DNA of 64,000 nt from Fallopia convolvulus (GCA_964016875.1 OZ024730.1:37456795-37520794); one strand, 5' to 3'. Shown: positions 21,629-34,330, counted from the stretch's first letter. Program-made: numbers and translations. Notes: generated by a model not told the origin, from the sequence alone.

Positions 21629-21730
21629 AAAAAAAGGGTTTTTATAAACCAAAGTCTTAAAACTAAAAACAAATTTCAGTTTTCTAAAAACTAAAATCTA
21701 AAAATTCATATGGTTATCTAAGAGACCTTT

Positions 21731-22232
21731 ATCTTCTAAGCTGGTTTTAATTAATTTATTTTTATTTAGAAATTACTTCTTTTTTTAACATAAATGAGAT
21801 CAAAAGAGATGGATTTTGTGTTTTTTTAGACTAATGCTACGGGACAAGAATATTATTAGTAATAAGGTTTTTTTTTTGTTTCAAAATAAAAGTAATAAGT
21901 TTTTTTTTCGACACAAAAAAAAGTATAAACTTGATATCAATAGAAATTTCCTAAGAAAAATCATTATATTATATATAGAGAATATAGTTGAATAGATTTC
22001 CAAATTCGGGCAGTTAAACGCCTCTCTGAGTCTCTGTCCGTTCGGAGTCACCACCTTCCAATCGCAATCGATTCCAGAGAATCGATTCCGGAATTATCCT
22101 CTCTTTCAAATTAAGCTTCCTCTGTTTCAGCTAAGCGTTTTTCAACTCCATTTGGTTTCTGTCAATACTCAATACCCTTGAATTAAAGCCGTGAAATCGT
22201 CTCAATCTCCACCTCCTTCGTCTTTTTTCGCA
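21731..22232. other. Upstream region of the HAD phosphatase gene
   Basis: AT-rich up to about 21990, then more mixed sequence that is probably the 5' UTR (22010-22232). A GTG-started frame from 22191 is simply the 5' extension of exon 1; the ATG at 22233 is preferred. Confidence 0.5.
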
Positions 22233-25200
22233 ATGGGAAACCACTCAGAATCGCGGATTCTGGGTGTTGTGTTTGATTTGGACGGAACCCTTTTGAATAC
22301 AGGTGCGTTAAGGAGGGGCATTGGCATTTTGTTGAGATTTGAACATGGGGTTCTTTCTGTTCCACTGCCTTGATGTTTGATTTGGTTAAATTTGTGCAGA
22401 AAAAGTTTCGAGAGTTGTTTTGAAGGAATTCTTGGCCAAGTATGGGAAGGTTTTGATTACTGATAATGAACATGGAAGAGTTGGGAGGACGCAGAAGGAG
22501 TCTGCTGTCGCCATTGTTAATAATTATGGTCTTCCTCTATCTCCTGATCAGTATATCCAAGAAATCACACCTTTGCACAGAGCCAAGTGAGCCCCTTTTT
22601 TTCTAATTTATTTTTCAACAAGATATGCTTGCTATTTTTTTTCTTTCCATCTCTATAGGACTGGAAAGTTTAGTGGGATCCTCATGAATATTTTTGCCAA
22701 ATGTCAGCATGAATCTAATTCAGCCTTTAAACTCATGCTAAATATCATACACCATCGAATTTTTGTTGGGCATGATTTAATGTAGATTATGGATCATGTT
22801 GTTTCCGTATGATTCTTCATAAAAAGAACCGATCTCATCAACAGATTATAATTGGATAATTTATATTTCTAATGTTATAGTTTCTGGCTTCGGGTTGGTA
22901 ACTTAACTGCGTATTAGGTCAGCAAACAAGGGATCTTAACTTTCCCCAATCCTTGGTGAGCTAACAGTTGTTGAATTTATTGTATGGATTGAGGATGTCC
23001 TTTTCTTGTAATCCAATGCTATCTGTTATTACAAATGATTTTTATAGATTGACGACCTCGGGGTGTTTTAGAGAGGGGAGAGGATTTGCAATAATAAGAA
23101 CTTAAAGCTCAATAATCCAGCACATGGTCAACTTTTGGGGGGCAGTGCAAAACTGCTGATTTATTATCATTGGAAAACTTGTTGAATTTTTTGTGGCATG
23201 TTCTTTTTTGGATTTTATTTGAATCTTATGTTTGAAGTTGTAATTATCAGCAATAATAGGTCAATAGTTAAGTCGAGTAAAACAATCTCTGTATATGTTG
23301 TATGGATTCCAAGTAGTGCAATTTCTTGAATCTGTTGCATTTGTGTTCTCAGGTGGGCAGAAGCCAAAGCACTTCCTGGTGCTAATCGCCTTATTAAGCA
23401 TCTACATAAGCATCATGTACCACTTGCACTGGCCTCAAATTCTTCACGAGAATACGTTGAAGCCAAAATCTCTTATCATAAAGGTTATAAGATCCATTCC
23501 TTTTAAGACTAAACTAATAAGTTCGGTGATGTAATAAATATTGATTGATCACTAACTGTTGGTAAACGGAAGTTATTATGAAAATGACAGATTTAATGAC
23601 ATCAACCCTTGTCAAGAAATTTTCCATCACTTGTTTTGTAATCTGTAGGTCTTTTCTAAAGCACACAGGATTCTGTTGATTTGGCGATGCTTTGCTTCCG
23701 CTGTCTCACAATTGTTTTTTTTTTAATTGTTTTTTTCTCATGTCCATTACCTATGTGTTAGTCCCTTTTGCCTTTGTTTCTTTTCCTTTGTCTTAGCATG
23801 TATTATATCCATTCCTTCATTTTTCAGCTCTCTGTTATCATTTTCTTCTGTTTTATTTTTGTCTAAAATTTGATCGTCCTAACCCATATGTAGGTTGGAA
23901 GGACTGCTTTTCAGCTATTCTCGGAAGTGACCAGGTTAAAGATGGGAAACCAGCTCCGTACTTGTAAGGTTTTCAGCTGTAAATTATGCAGATCATAGTG
24001 TTTCTTAAACAGTGCAAACACACAATCAAAACTTCAACTGGCTTTGATGGACATGTGGCATATTTACAGATAAACAGACATTTGAAGATGCACTGGTATC
24101 AAAAAATTGGACAGATGCATCCTAATATACTGCAGTAGGCCTTTTCTAGTAGTTGACCAAGTGAACTTAGTCAAAACAACACTGATTTTTATTTGAAAAT
24201 CTTCCCATATGTTGGATAAGTATTCCACGAGGCTCTGATTCTTAATAAGGAATTAAAAAGCAGATTTTTCTTTCCCGTTTGATTTCAACTCAGGTAATTC
24301 AGATCTGCAGCTTGAAATAGGCTTATGTTTTTTTATATATAAAAAATGCTTGGGCAGATTTCTTGAGGCTGCTAAAAGAATTGGAGTCAATGCAGATGAC
24401 TGCTTGGTGGTAGAGGATTCATTGTAAGTCATCATAATAATTCTAGTGGCTCATTTCATTCTGTTCAGTTACATTGCTTGTTTTATTCTGATTTAGGTAA
24501 TGTCATGTTATTTTCAACATGAATGAATGGAGATTTCATTCTTTTATTTCTTTTGATTTAGCAACATTATAGATTTGACCTCTTCCCCTAGGATGGGTTG
24601 GTTTTGCTGTTGTGGTCATCTTAGTGGGGTGGGTGGGGTGGTTTTGCTGTTGTGCGTGTGTGTAGTATTTTTCTTGTACGGTTGACTTTGGCTTTTATGT
24701 CTCTTTCTTTTCCCCCTAGGTCTTTTGTAACCACCCCTCGACTTTTTCGACGGCGATGCTTAGATCCTGACCCCTAGACCTCACTTTGTTGTTATAGATG
24801 GTGAACATTTCTTGCAAGAATTCGACGAAATTAGTTATTTTCATGTATAGTTTTCAGTCTGTTTTTTAACACTAGTTAAATAAAGCAACCATTTTCCTGC
24901 TTTTTGTTTTTGGCTCAATAAAGCCATGCAAGCAACTTGTTTTGTGACATGAAAACCTGCATCTCACAGGATGGGTGTCAAATCTGCAAAAGCCGCTCAA
25001 ATGAAGGTAGTGGTGGTTCCTTCCAAAAGTGAGGCTGATTCAGCTTTATTGGCAGATTCTGCCCTACATTCACTCCTAGAGTTCCAACCAGAATTGTGGG
25101 GCCTCCCCCCATTTAATGACTGTAAGCATAATTTCTAACTTTTGTAAGTATCTAATAGATGCTATTTAGTTGCTCAAAAAAAAAAAGATGCTATTTAGAA

Positions 25201-26630
25201 AGAATAGCTTTCTAACTTTTGTAATTATCTAATAGATGCTATTTACAAAGAACAGCTAGGTTGATTACAACAATATATTTGCTGTACTTGTTACAGGGGT
25301 AGATAAGGCCTTGCCAATTGATCATATTCGTTTGAAAGGTCTATACCAGGATGGATGCCTCATTGATTTATCTGGTAAAAACTAAATTCTTTTTTCTTGT
25401 TGGCATTAAAGCTGTACATGAATGTCATACGGATTTGTAACTTTAGTCTCGTGTTTTCAGGATGTTCTTATCTCCTGATTAATAAATTTGGTAGTTGAAT
25501 GCTGCCTGCTTGAAATATGTCATATGACTATATGGTTGTCTGTATCAGAATTGTGGGTAAATTGAGACGAATCCATAAAAATTAGTGCTAGTCATAACAA
25601 CTTTCCTTTTCGGTCCAAGTGACGATAACTAACCGATAGGGGCTTCCGGGCTTGTTTGGCAATACTAGAGCTAACTTTGTGCCGAGAATTTTGGTCCTGA
25701 ATGATTTCAGCACTAGGGCCTTGCACACTAAGTGTTGATATAGTAGATCAATTTCTACTACTCAATCTACTGTGTAATATGTATCTTGTATGAACAGGAG
25801 AATCTGAGGAAGATGATGGCCCAAATGCTATACCAGATCAAGTTTCTGGAATGTACTTTGGTTGGGCTGAAGTAGGCGATAATGGGGTTTTCAAGGCTGT
25901 ATTTGGTACTGGATTGGAACCTGGCTCTACTTCTGGTCGAAAAACCGTAAGTATAACAGATGTGGCATGTTAAAATTTCTTCCATGAATGAACAAATTGT
26001 TGTCAAATCACATCTTCTGTTCTAGCGCTTTTTGAAGTTTTATGCCAAACTAAATAGCAAGTAATTCAGTACTGCATTTGGTTATGTTATCTACTCTAGT
26101 CCTTGGGTAGTCTGTGATACCATGAATCATCGCCTTATATTGTATACTGTTTAAGTTGCAAAAGTCATATTACCGAAATCTTATAAGCAGACTTTTACTT
26201 TACTATCGAATTGCAATTTTATTTAATTTCTATGGGATTTGACTTGTGTGTTCAGCAAATATGGCTGCTTGATGGAAATGGAGACCTGCAATGTGATCAA
26301 GTTATGCAGCTGGTGCTTGTTGGATACATTCGAGGATTCAACCTTGAGGTAATCTTATTTACGCAAATTTTTTATTTCAGAACGAAAGGGGTCGGATTAA
26401 ATCTAGCAATTCTCATGGAGTTTGCCACATTTCAATTTGTGATCAAGTACTATATTTGTGTGAATAGATCCAGGTGATCATACCTTTGCAATTCTTTTTT
26501 TTGTTTTGGTTAGTGTGGGGTCTCCGGCTCGTGCATGGAAATAAGCGAAGATGACCGATCCATTGCGAGCACGGCGCTGAACCAGCCTATGTTCAGCTGC
26601 CCTGAAACTGATTCCAATCATTTCTGCTGA
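22233..26630 (+). CDS. HAD-family phosphatase, FMN hydrolase/riboflavin kinase-like, with degenerate kinase domain
   Basis: Ten exons: 22233-22302, 22400-22586, 23353-23483, 23894-23963, 24358-24423, 24970-25121, 25297-25374, 25798-25946, 26256-26348, 26514-26630. They give 370 residues. The N-terminal half is a complete HAD phosphatase: motif I VVFDLDGTLLNT, motif II LALASNSS, motif III lysine in DGKPAPYLFLEAAKR, and motif IV VVEDSLMGVKSAKAA. The C-terminal half aligns with the riboflavin kinase domain of plant FMN/FHY (VSGMYFGWAEVGDNGVFKAV, LVLVGYIRGFNLE, EISEDDRSIASTALNQP). The ATP-binding GRGSKxLGIPTAN segment is replaced by acidic sequence around GESEEDDGPN, and the NPxF/Y segment is lost. 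FMN phosphatase-type activity is plausible; kinase activity is unlikely. The substrate is an inference from the family. Introns contain several repeat-like stretches but no disruption of the coding frame. Confidence 0.9.
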
Positions 26631-27480
26631 TTGCTGAAGATTTCAGCTCTGTGGGGGGATTGTAAATCGTTATGGGTAAAATGTCAAATAAAAGCATGTG
26701 TACAAAAACTGGACTCGTGGATGTTGCCATGGGTTCTTTTATATGTACTTGTTAGATCAATTGACACAATATCCACACCAATTCATGATTTTTTGCTTAA
26801 CATTTCAATTGTATTGAAGTGCTCACCAAGTGTAATTGGTTGCTTCCTTTCTTTGTTCATATCCTATGTATGTGTTCAACATTAGTATCTCGCAAGTCTT
26901 TAAGCCTATGTTTTTGTCTTATCTTATCTTGCTTTGAGAGTTTAGCTTATGTTCTGGGATTTCAGTGGTTATTTAGATTTCGGTTTTGTTATGAATCCAA
27001 AGAAAAAAAATTGTAAAAAAAAAGGTAAAAAAATTTGAATTTTCGTAGTCTCAAATGAGCAAGTGGAACAAAGTAAAAAAGTTCTCAATCAGCTTTATGA
27101 AACGAATTGTTTTTCGCGTTTTAGGATAATGGAAGCATGCATGGTGCATTACTTATTCAAATTGGAGAGTAACAGTGCAATATTTTTTTACAATATTAGG
27201 AACTTGTCTAAGTTGTCTTTATGCATGAGTTTCACATGCTACTAAGAAATCTACAATTTATTGTGTATTTATTCACTCATCATTCATACAGCATACCATT
27301 TGACCTCTTATTTTTCATCGGATGAGCGAAGCACCCCGCTTAAAATTTCAAGCGCCCACATCAGCTACATTGACCAACGTGCAGAAGTTGCTGTTTGGCA
27401 TTTTAGTCGGTCGAGGTGACGGCATGGAGTTTGGAGTTTGGAGTGTGGGGTTTGGAGTAGGAGTTTGAGATCGAGTGTTT
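26631..27480. other. 3' UTR and spacer, no gene seen
   Basis: About 26631-27000 is likely 3' UTR of the phosphatase gene. The rest is AT-rich with no domain-bearing frame; a tggagtttggagt run lies at 27424-27460. Confidence 0.5.
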
Positions 27481-27529
27481 AAATTCGTTATAATTTGTTA
27501 CTTTTTTTTTTATAATAAATCGTTATAGT

Positions 27530-28005
27530 TATTTAAAATCGTTAGTTTTTATACAAAATCGGTATAATCGTTCGTTATTATAAGAAATTGTTATATTTAA
27601 GTATAAATGCAGTAATTCTTAGAAGACATTGTTATAATTGTTAGAATCGTCCATTCTTATAAAAAATCGTTATAATTTATTAGAATCGTTATAATTTATT
27701 AGAATCCGTTGATTATTATAAGAAACTATTTTACTTGTTTAGAATTGTTCACCCTAGTAAGAGATCGTTATATCACTTTAGAATCGTTTATTAATATAAG
27801 AAATCGCTATATCCCTTTAGAATCATTCATTCTTATAAGAAATAATTATATTTCTTTCGAATCATTCATTCTTATAAGAACTTGTTATATTCCTTTATCA
27901 CCTTTCATTCTTATAAGAAATTGCTATATCTTTTTAGAATCGTTCATTCTTATAATAAATCTTTATATTCGTTTCAAATCGCTTATTATTATACAAAAAT
28001 GTTAT
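27530..28005. repeat. Minisatellite with a period of about 39 bp
   Basis: Around ten degenerate copies of a unit like tagaatcgttcattcttata / agaaatcgttatatccctt run head to tail. The period is a multiple of three, so a frame stays open and gives 13-residue repeats such as RNRYIPLESFILI. No family is recognised and it is treated as non-coding. Confidence 0.75.
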
Positions 28006-28858
28006 AGTTATATCCCTTGCAATAACGTTTGATGCTCATATAGGAGGGAGTAAGAGGCAGAAGTTGGCAACATCAATAAATTCTAGGGGAGAGGCCGATC
28101 TAGGCAGTATCAGCAGAGCAGATTAGGGTTTTAGCCCCAAGGACACCCTGAGCAGTCATACCAGAGTCGAATTGCTGGGATTCTGAGACATCGACGCTTT
28201 CAACAACCGCGACCGCGTGCTTTGGAAATCGCGATCGTGTTTCCAACGACTATTTTGTCGAGAATCGGCAATTTCTCTAGTTCGGAACTGGTGGCGGTTC
28301 CCCAATTCCGAGGAGTGAGGAACCGGAACCGGCATACCTCCAGTTTCGGTTCTAGTTCTGGAATCGGTGATTTTTCCCAATTCTTTTCCCGACACATGAT
28401 TAATGTCAACTTAAATCTCAAGAAATATGCATGTTCACTCAATTATCAAACAAATTCATAAATATAGATAGACATCACTAAAACTTCAAATACTTCAAAT
28501 AAATCTAAGAAATTAGAGTATTTAGGCATAAGACTTTGGGATAGTACCCCGAGATTACCGTTTCAAACTCCACAGGCGACAGTTTGTCAATTTCTCACTA
28601 GAATTGGATTTTCATCCCTCGTAAATACTCTAAACAAGCCTAAATAAGATTTGTGACGATCTACTCCTTATCCTATAAAAGAAAACTAGGAAATCAGAAT
28701 CCCTTTCATAAACTTCGTAAGACAAGGGCTTGTTGGCCCTGTTGGGAAGTTGGGATACAGAATACGTCACTCACCCCGCAAAAAACCCCTCAACTCAAGT
28801 GACTTTCACGGTCTCACCTCCTTTCACCTTTCCATCCTCTGATCTCTCAATCTCTAAA
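28006..28858. other. Upstream region of the Ubc13 gene
   Basis: This probably holds the promoter and 5' UTR of Ubc13. A GC-richer block at 28130-28390 with cggaaccgg-like repeats was not identified. No gene is supported. Confidence 0.45.
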
Positions 28859-31646
28859 ATGGCGAACAGCAATCTACCTCGAAGGATCATCAAGGTACCA
28901 TTTTTCGTCATTCCTTGTCACTCACTCGCTTAATTTGTAGTTCTCTTCTCTTCTTCGATCGCTTGACCAAAAGTGATAAGTCGCTGCTTTCCTTGGACTA
29001 ATTAAATGTATCCATGGTTTGTAATTCAATTGATCAGGAGACGCAAAGGCTTCTCAGTGAGCCAGGTCTGTTTTTTTCTCTCTTTCCTTCTCTGAGATCT
29101 ACTTTCCATGATGATTATATGAATTATTTCTTTGTTCTGTCACCATTACATTTTTGTTTATTTATTTATGGGATTGTGAATTTAGCCCCTGGGATTAGTG
29201 CTTCTCCATCTGAAGAAAACATGCGCTACTTCAACGTGATGATCTTGGGTCCTTCTCAGTCTCCTTATGAAGGTACCTTTCACTTCGAGTTTGATTCTCA
29301 ATCCCTTATGATGAAGTTCAAAAAGTATTTAAAGGTTTTGCAGTGTTCAGAAGGGGATCTGTTTTTTATTCTATGTGCATTGCTTATGAAATGCATATAA
29401 CCTGCATTGGAGAGAACAATTTTTGTCTGATTAGTGTTACTCATTTCTTTACTGATATTTAATCCAGGAGGAGTTTTCAAGTTGGAATTATTTTTGCCAG
29501 AAGAGTACCCTATGGCACCTCCCAAGGTATTCTGCTCCCTTTATTTCTAACTCTGCTGCAATTCTAATGAGTTTGCTTTAAATTTGGCACATTATATTCT
29601 GCAATTCTCTATATAAACTACATCATCTTATATTTAGTCAAGGAGATAACTCTCCTGATAGTGTTATATTCACATCATGAAGCTTTCTGAAAGCGGGATT
29701 TTGGCCATGCTTTTGTGAAACCACCACAGACTAATATTCATGTTCTTTCATTTTTTTTATTTTTTTTTTGAATCTCTGTAGTTGATGTTATTACTTATGC
29801 AATTGAATGTTTTTAAGGAAGATGGCCTGAATGACAAGGAGAAGAAAATTGTTAGTAATTAAAACAAACAGTAAGGCAATACTAGGAAAGCATTGATGAG
29901 CATGAGCTTTTTGATGAAGACAGCCACACAATTGATCCGTTGATTTTTGTCCCCCCGTCATGCCATCCAGCTTGAAATTGCAAGGCATATACTCCAGAGG
30001 TTGTAAGTGTAGGAGGTTAATTGGATAGGAGAAGCTCAGAGAGCAAGAATTAGGGACTAGAATGGCGAGGATGTGGAGATAGAATAGAAGGGAGGAGGAT
30101 ATGGATGGGATGGACTGGGCACTAGTTTTCCTATTTTTATGAACGGGTCCATCCAACACAACCAGACCCGTTGAAAATTTGAGTGCAAAAGTGAGCTTTT
30201 TGAATGCTGTAATGCCTTTGTAATTTTAAATTACTAATATCTCCATAGAGGGTATTTTAAAATAACTATTAATCTTTAGTCATCATGTTTCTGATTATTT
30301 GTTTGCCAGATGATACAAAATGTCATAGCATGCGACTATAGTGATACTTGAAATAAGGCTTTGGATAATGGTTTAACCGAGATAACTAGCAGTGATCTTG
30401 ACAAGGGTTTAAGCTGATAATTAGATTAGATGTATCAATGACGGCTAGATGAACACTTGAACAACTAAATTAAGGATGCTAAGTTTCATGCTTATCTGTA
30501 CACGGAGGATTTCTACAAATACATAATAGCTACTGAGGAGGATATTATTCATATTTAATGTGAAGAGTTCCTTTCAAGCTCTTAAGGGCCACATATTGAT
30601 ACGTTTCACTTGTATTCATGATGTAGATAAGCCAGTTTAATAATTTTAGTTTGTTTTCTCAGTCTAGTAGTAAAATTTGCTAAATATGAAGGAGGTCATT
30701 GGGCTTTGAGTCCTTTCTAGGACTTTCTTCCTAGTGCATCTTGCATAATACATTGAAATTGCGCTTGTTTGTTCCACAAATTCCCTGTAAGGGAGTTGTG
30801 TCAGAAGATGTGCGTAATCATAATGAACCAAAAAATTCTTATTCTATCTTTGCAATTCTCATATGCACTCTTTTGCCTTCTCATAGCTTACATTATTCTA
30901 CTACAGGTTCGGTTCTTGACCAAGATTTACCATCCTAACATTGACAAGCTTGGAAGGATATGCCTTGATATTCTTAAAGATAAATGGAGTCCAGCCCTCC
31001 AGATACGTACAGTGCTATTAAGGTGAGATATACTTTTCACATTAAAGGATAGAATACCATGAATCTTGCATCTTCAGTTTATTTGAATAAATTATTGGTG
31101 TATGTTTGGATGCACTTGATAAATCATTATCTTGCATCATATTGTATTATACTGTAAGTTTCAATGCAACATAATGCATTAGAATGCAAGATAGTGCATT
31201 GTCATGTGTATGACAAATTCATTCTATGAAAAGCCAGATGATAACTTTACATGGCATGCTTTGACTAAATAACGACAGCTTTTAAATGGAAATTCACTGA
31301 TTTCTGACCCATAATTGTAAATTTGTAATATCTCTTGTATCAGCATCCAAGCTCTGCTGAGTGCTCCAAACCCTGATGACCCTCTATCTGAGAATATTGC
31401 CAAGCATTGGAAGACAAATGAAACTGAAGCTGTTGAAACAGGTACTTGTATTTCCCAACTAGAAAAATCGCCTATTGAAATCTCTCTGGTAGTCAGCAGA
31501 GATCTTTCTTCAGATGAAAAGAATGTAATATCGCAATTTCTTTCTTTTTTTTGTTTTGGTCGCGTATTGCAATTTCTTTGAACCCTCTGAGATCTTTGTT
31601 TTTTGCAGCAAAGGAATGGACCCGTTTATATGCAACAGGTGCATGA
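28859..31646 (+). CDS. UBC35/36-like: Ubiquitin-conjugating enzyme E2, Ubc13 type (UBC35/36-like)
   Basis: Seven exons: 28859-28894, 29038-29065, 29186-29272, 29468-29526, 30907-31022, 31344-31441, 31609-31646. They splice to 153 residues, exactly the length of plant Ubc13. The protein starts MANSNLPRRIIKETQRLLSE, has the HPN motif (residues 79-81), the active-site cysteine 89 in LGRICLDILKDKWSPALQIR, and ends WTRLYATGA. Ubc13 pairs with a catalytically inactive Mms2/Uev partner to build Lys63-linked ubiquitin chains for DNA-damage tolerance, immune and root iron signalling. Intron 4 is unusually long (about 1.4 kb). Nothing is broken. The gene converges on VIP5, with 840 bp between stop codons. 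Confidence 0.97.
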
Positions 31647-32485
31647 AGAAGGTGCTTGCAACTTCAGGATTTGTTCCTGCCTTGTATTTCAAACATTGCA
31701 ATGACCATTCGGATGGTGGAAACTGGAAAGTGAAGTTTCATATCCTTCAGATGTAAACTGTCTCAACCCATCAAAATATCTGCTTGTAGATGATGTTGTT
31801 CAAAATGAAGATGCTTTCAGATGTGTATTGAACAAGTCATGTTTGCCTATTCAAATTTATTTGGTTCCTGGCGTTGCTTAGTCATTATCATCTTCTAAGA
31901 GACCTATTCTTCAGCGCTCTAGGTAACATCCTTTTCCAAACATAATTCATTCTTCGATCCTAAATGAAACTAATGTTAAGATTCCACAAGTCATAAGACA
32001 TGAAACAATCAAGTAAATTGATGTTATAGAGCGTTGCACATTTTATAGAAATAATTTAGGTCTACGCATTTTGTAAGGTCCATACAAGTCACAAGTGTGA
32101 TAAGACTTGTTGAATGAAACTTCTAAATTGAATACCAGCAAGGGTCTATCATTTTATGCATATCGACTTGTGCATTTTTTTTCCGGTTGAAAGCACAAGC
32201 CACGTGGGCTCAATCCTGTCATTTCACACAACTAGTCTTCTTTGGTTTATACGAGAGTATTTGAACTTATGGGCATAAGATCAAACGATAAGTAGTAGAT
32301 ACTACGTTTTACCACAAGACGTGTAACTAGTACATTCATGTTTCATAACTAAAGTAAGCAAATACCAAAACTAGAAAACCCTAGAGACGTACATAAGATC
32401 TCATCATACACAATAACCTAATAAAACTAAACAAACCATTCAAGCCTATTTCACGGAAACCCATTCCTAAACACAAATCACCATC
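31647..32485. other. Convergent spacer between Ubc13 and VIP5
   Basis: Contains the 3' UTRs of both genes, roughly 31647-31930 for Ubc13 and 32400-32485 for VIP5. No other gene is visible. Confidence 0.5.
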
Positions 32486-34327
32486 TCAGAGCAACCCCCT
32501 TCGTCTCTTGTAATCTCCAACCGACAGTGTAAGCAGATGTCTCATCCCATCCTCCTCCTGAACCTGACATCCAACTCTCGCCTCAATCCTCTGCTTCCTC
32601 GCCATGAAGGCCGATCCAACCCCATGAGCACCCCCAAACCTCTGCAATGGGGCCAATGATATAGCCAGCTCAAACCCGTGCAACAAGTTTGAATTAGTCC
32701 CTTGGTCAACTGGAGCACTTGTATCCACCAACTTACCCGCTCCAGCAGCCTCCTTTAAAGCTGTCTCTGTAGCTTCAACAACATTGCCTTCTGCTACAGA
32801 AGCAACCTCGGCTTCAGATTCTGCTCCAGCTTCGGGTTTAGCAGCGTAGTAGTTTGCAGACCGAGTCCACCTACGTGAAAACGGGTCGTATCCGGCTTGA
32901 CCTGCTTTAAGATTTGGATCGACCCGTTTTAGCTCAGAAGCAGTCTTGAAATTCTCGGCTCGGTTTTTCCGATTCATTTCTTGAAGCTTAAGTGCCTTCT
33001 CATTTTTCATTTCTGATGATTGGCGCACCTTTTCAAGCTCCTGGATTCGATCCTTGATTCTTTGGATCTCGGGTTCGTCTTTATTCTCTACCACTTTCTC
33101 CATCTCTCTCCTCAGCTTCTCCCTCTCAGCTGCAATGTTCAAAGGCCTTGAAATTGAAGATCCCTTCTTCTTCTCCAGCATCTGCTTAACTGTCTCAGCA
33201 GAGTAGACAAAGCTATTAGCTTTATCAATAGCCTCTCTCTTATCCATGATCTCTTTCCTAGAAGGCATCCAGCCACCACTGCGCTCCACCTCCCGGGCCC
33301 ACTGTTCAAACTCGGCTTTAGAAGGAGGAGAGTCAGAGACCCTAGCCATCTGCCACCTGGCAGAAGACTGCTCACTACCCCAGGTACAGTTCAAGTACTT
33401 GTGCGTCGTTTTGTTCTCCAGCTGATATGCACGATTTGGATCTGATGAATCAACATTTTGAACAATGCATAGCCTGTAGATATTCTGACCGGATCTCAAA
33501 CCAATTCCAACCCTCACAAAACAACCAACAATTAGCTCTTCAAAGAAAGGCTCCATAAACCATTTTGCCAACTTTGATCTGCAAATTGTGATGCTATTAA
33601 TATCTTCAATGGCTAACTTTTCATCATCACTATCATCCATCCTTTCATCTTCACTGTGAGACTCACTTCCACTCTCACTTTGGCTAATTGGTGAGTAAAC
33701 CCTAGATTCAAGGGCTAGTTTGGATGGTTCACCAGACTTGATCTTACCTTCTGGGTCCCGCTTCATCCGCCTTGCTCTTAGCTCATTCAGAGCATCAACT
33801 TTGGCAGCTGACTTATCTGCAGACCTGGCTGACATACGCACACTACGAGAATATAGAGGTGAAGTCTGTTTTTTCCCATGTTCAGCCTTTTTATCATCCT
33901 TCCGCCTTGATATCATCTGTTTGTGCAGTTTCTTGTCATCTTTCTTGATTGCTCTATCAGAAAGAATCAGCTCTCGTTCAAGTTCTGTTAACAGCGCAAG
34001 CTGTTTCCTGTCATCTTCATCCTTGTAAAGGTCGCTCCCAACGTCGGATTCGTCACTGTCACCATCAAGTCCGTGATCGCCTTCCTCATTTTTGATTTCC
34101 TCATGGAGATCACTTTTTTTTGAACGCTTTTTCAGAGGAACATGTGACCCGGATGGCTTTGTGTTCGGATATTTATCATTACCATAAGAGCCATCTTTAG
34201 AACTGCTATCATCGTCAGAATATGAACCTTGGTGTCGCCTCCTGGATGCTCGATGCGTCTGTTTTGTTATCCCTGGCGTACTAGTTCTTCCAGCAGCCTC
34301 CAGAAGCCAGTCATCCAGATCACCCAT
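32486..34327 (-). CDS. VIP5: RTF1/VIP5 homologue, Paf1 complex subunit with Plus3 domain
   Basis: One uninterrupted coding exon of 613 residues starting MGDLDDWLLEAAGRTSTP, the characteristic VIP5 N-terminus. Residues 30-150 are a charged, Ser/Asp-rich region. The Plus3 domain spans about 240-365 (AIEDINSITICRSKLAKWFM, VGCFVRVGIG, YRLCIVQNV). A predicted coiled coil follows (about 385-470), and then ELKRVDPNLKAGQAGYDPFSRRWTRS near the C-terminus. In plants this protein is part of the nuclear Paf1 complex, which travels with RNA polymerase II, supports H3K4/H3K36 methylation and H2B ubiquitination, and keeps FLC-type flowering repressors active. A 5'-UTR intron is inferred at 34331-35962, with the first non-coding exon from about 36130 down to 35963. 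The coding frame is intact. Confidence 0.95.
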   Translation of the reverse strand: MGDLDDWLLEAAGRTSTPGITKQTHRASRRRHQGSYSDDDSSSKDGSYGNDKYPNTKPSGSHVPLKKRSKKSDLHEEIKNEEGDHGLDGDSDESDVGSDLYKDEDDRKQLALLTELERELILSDRAIKKDDKKLHKQMISRRKDDKKAEHGKKQTSPLYSRSVRMSARSADKSAAKVDALNELRARRMKRDPEGKIKSGEPSKLALESRVYSPISQSESGSESHSEDERMDDSDDEKLAIEDINSITICRSKLAKWFMEPFFEELIVGCFVRVGIGLRSGQNIYRLCIVQNVDSSDPNRAYQLENKTTHKYLNCTWGSEQSSARWQMARVSDSPPSKAEFEQWAREVERSGGWMPSRKEIMDKREAIDKANSFVYSAETVKQMLEKKKGSSISRPLNIAAEREKLRREMEKVVENKDEPEIQRIKDRIQELEKVRQSSEMKNEKALKLQEMNRKNRAENFKTASELKRVDPNLKAGQAGYDPFSRRWTRSANYYAAKPEAGAESEAEVASVAEGNVVEATETALKEAAGAGKLVDTSAPVDQGTNSNLLHGFELAISLAPLQRFGGAHGVGSAFMARKQRIEARVGCQVQEEDGMRHLLTLSVGDYKRRRGLL

Positions 34328-34330
34328 CTT

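Larger units (their letters stand above)
19244..21730. mobile_element. hAT-like element containing CAC-rich DNA and a nested Pack-MULE
   Basis: The ends agggcctatttggtaaccat (19244) and, reverse-complemented, aaaggtctcttagataacca (from 21730) are imperfect inverted repeats of about 24 bp. They continue into ttagtttt-rich subterminal sequence on both sides. GGGCC-TTTGGTAAC ends are common among plant hAT-type elements. A target duplication was not resolved. Removing the nested element leaves about 1.2 kb, mostly the low-complexity block at 19440-20160. Confidence 0.5.

Noticed and set aside
24595..24800. A third SINE copy in an intron of the phosphatase gene
   Set aside because: Only the short ttgttgtta-like end matches; the body does not align with the other two copies.
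27709..28032. A 107-codon frame with 13-residue repeats
   Set aside because: It is explained by a 39-bp minisatellite; no start context, splice sites or homologues were recognised.
31050..31320. A hairpin MITE in intron 5 of Ubc13
   Set aside because: There are short gcatta/gcaag repeats, but clear terminal inverted repeats and a target duplication could not be found.
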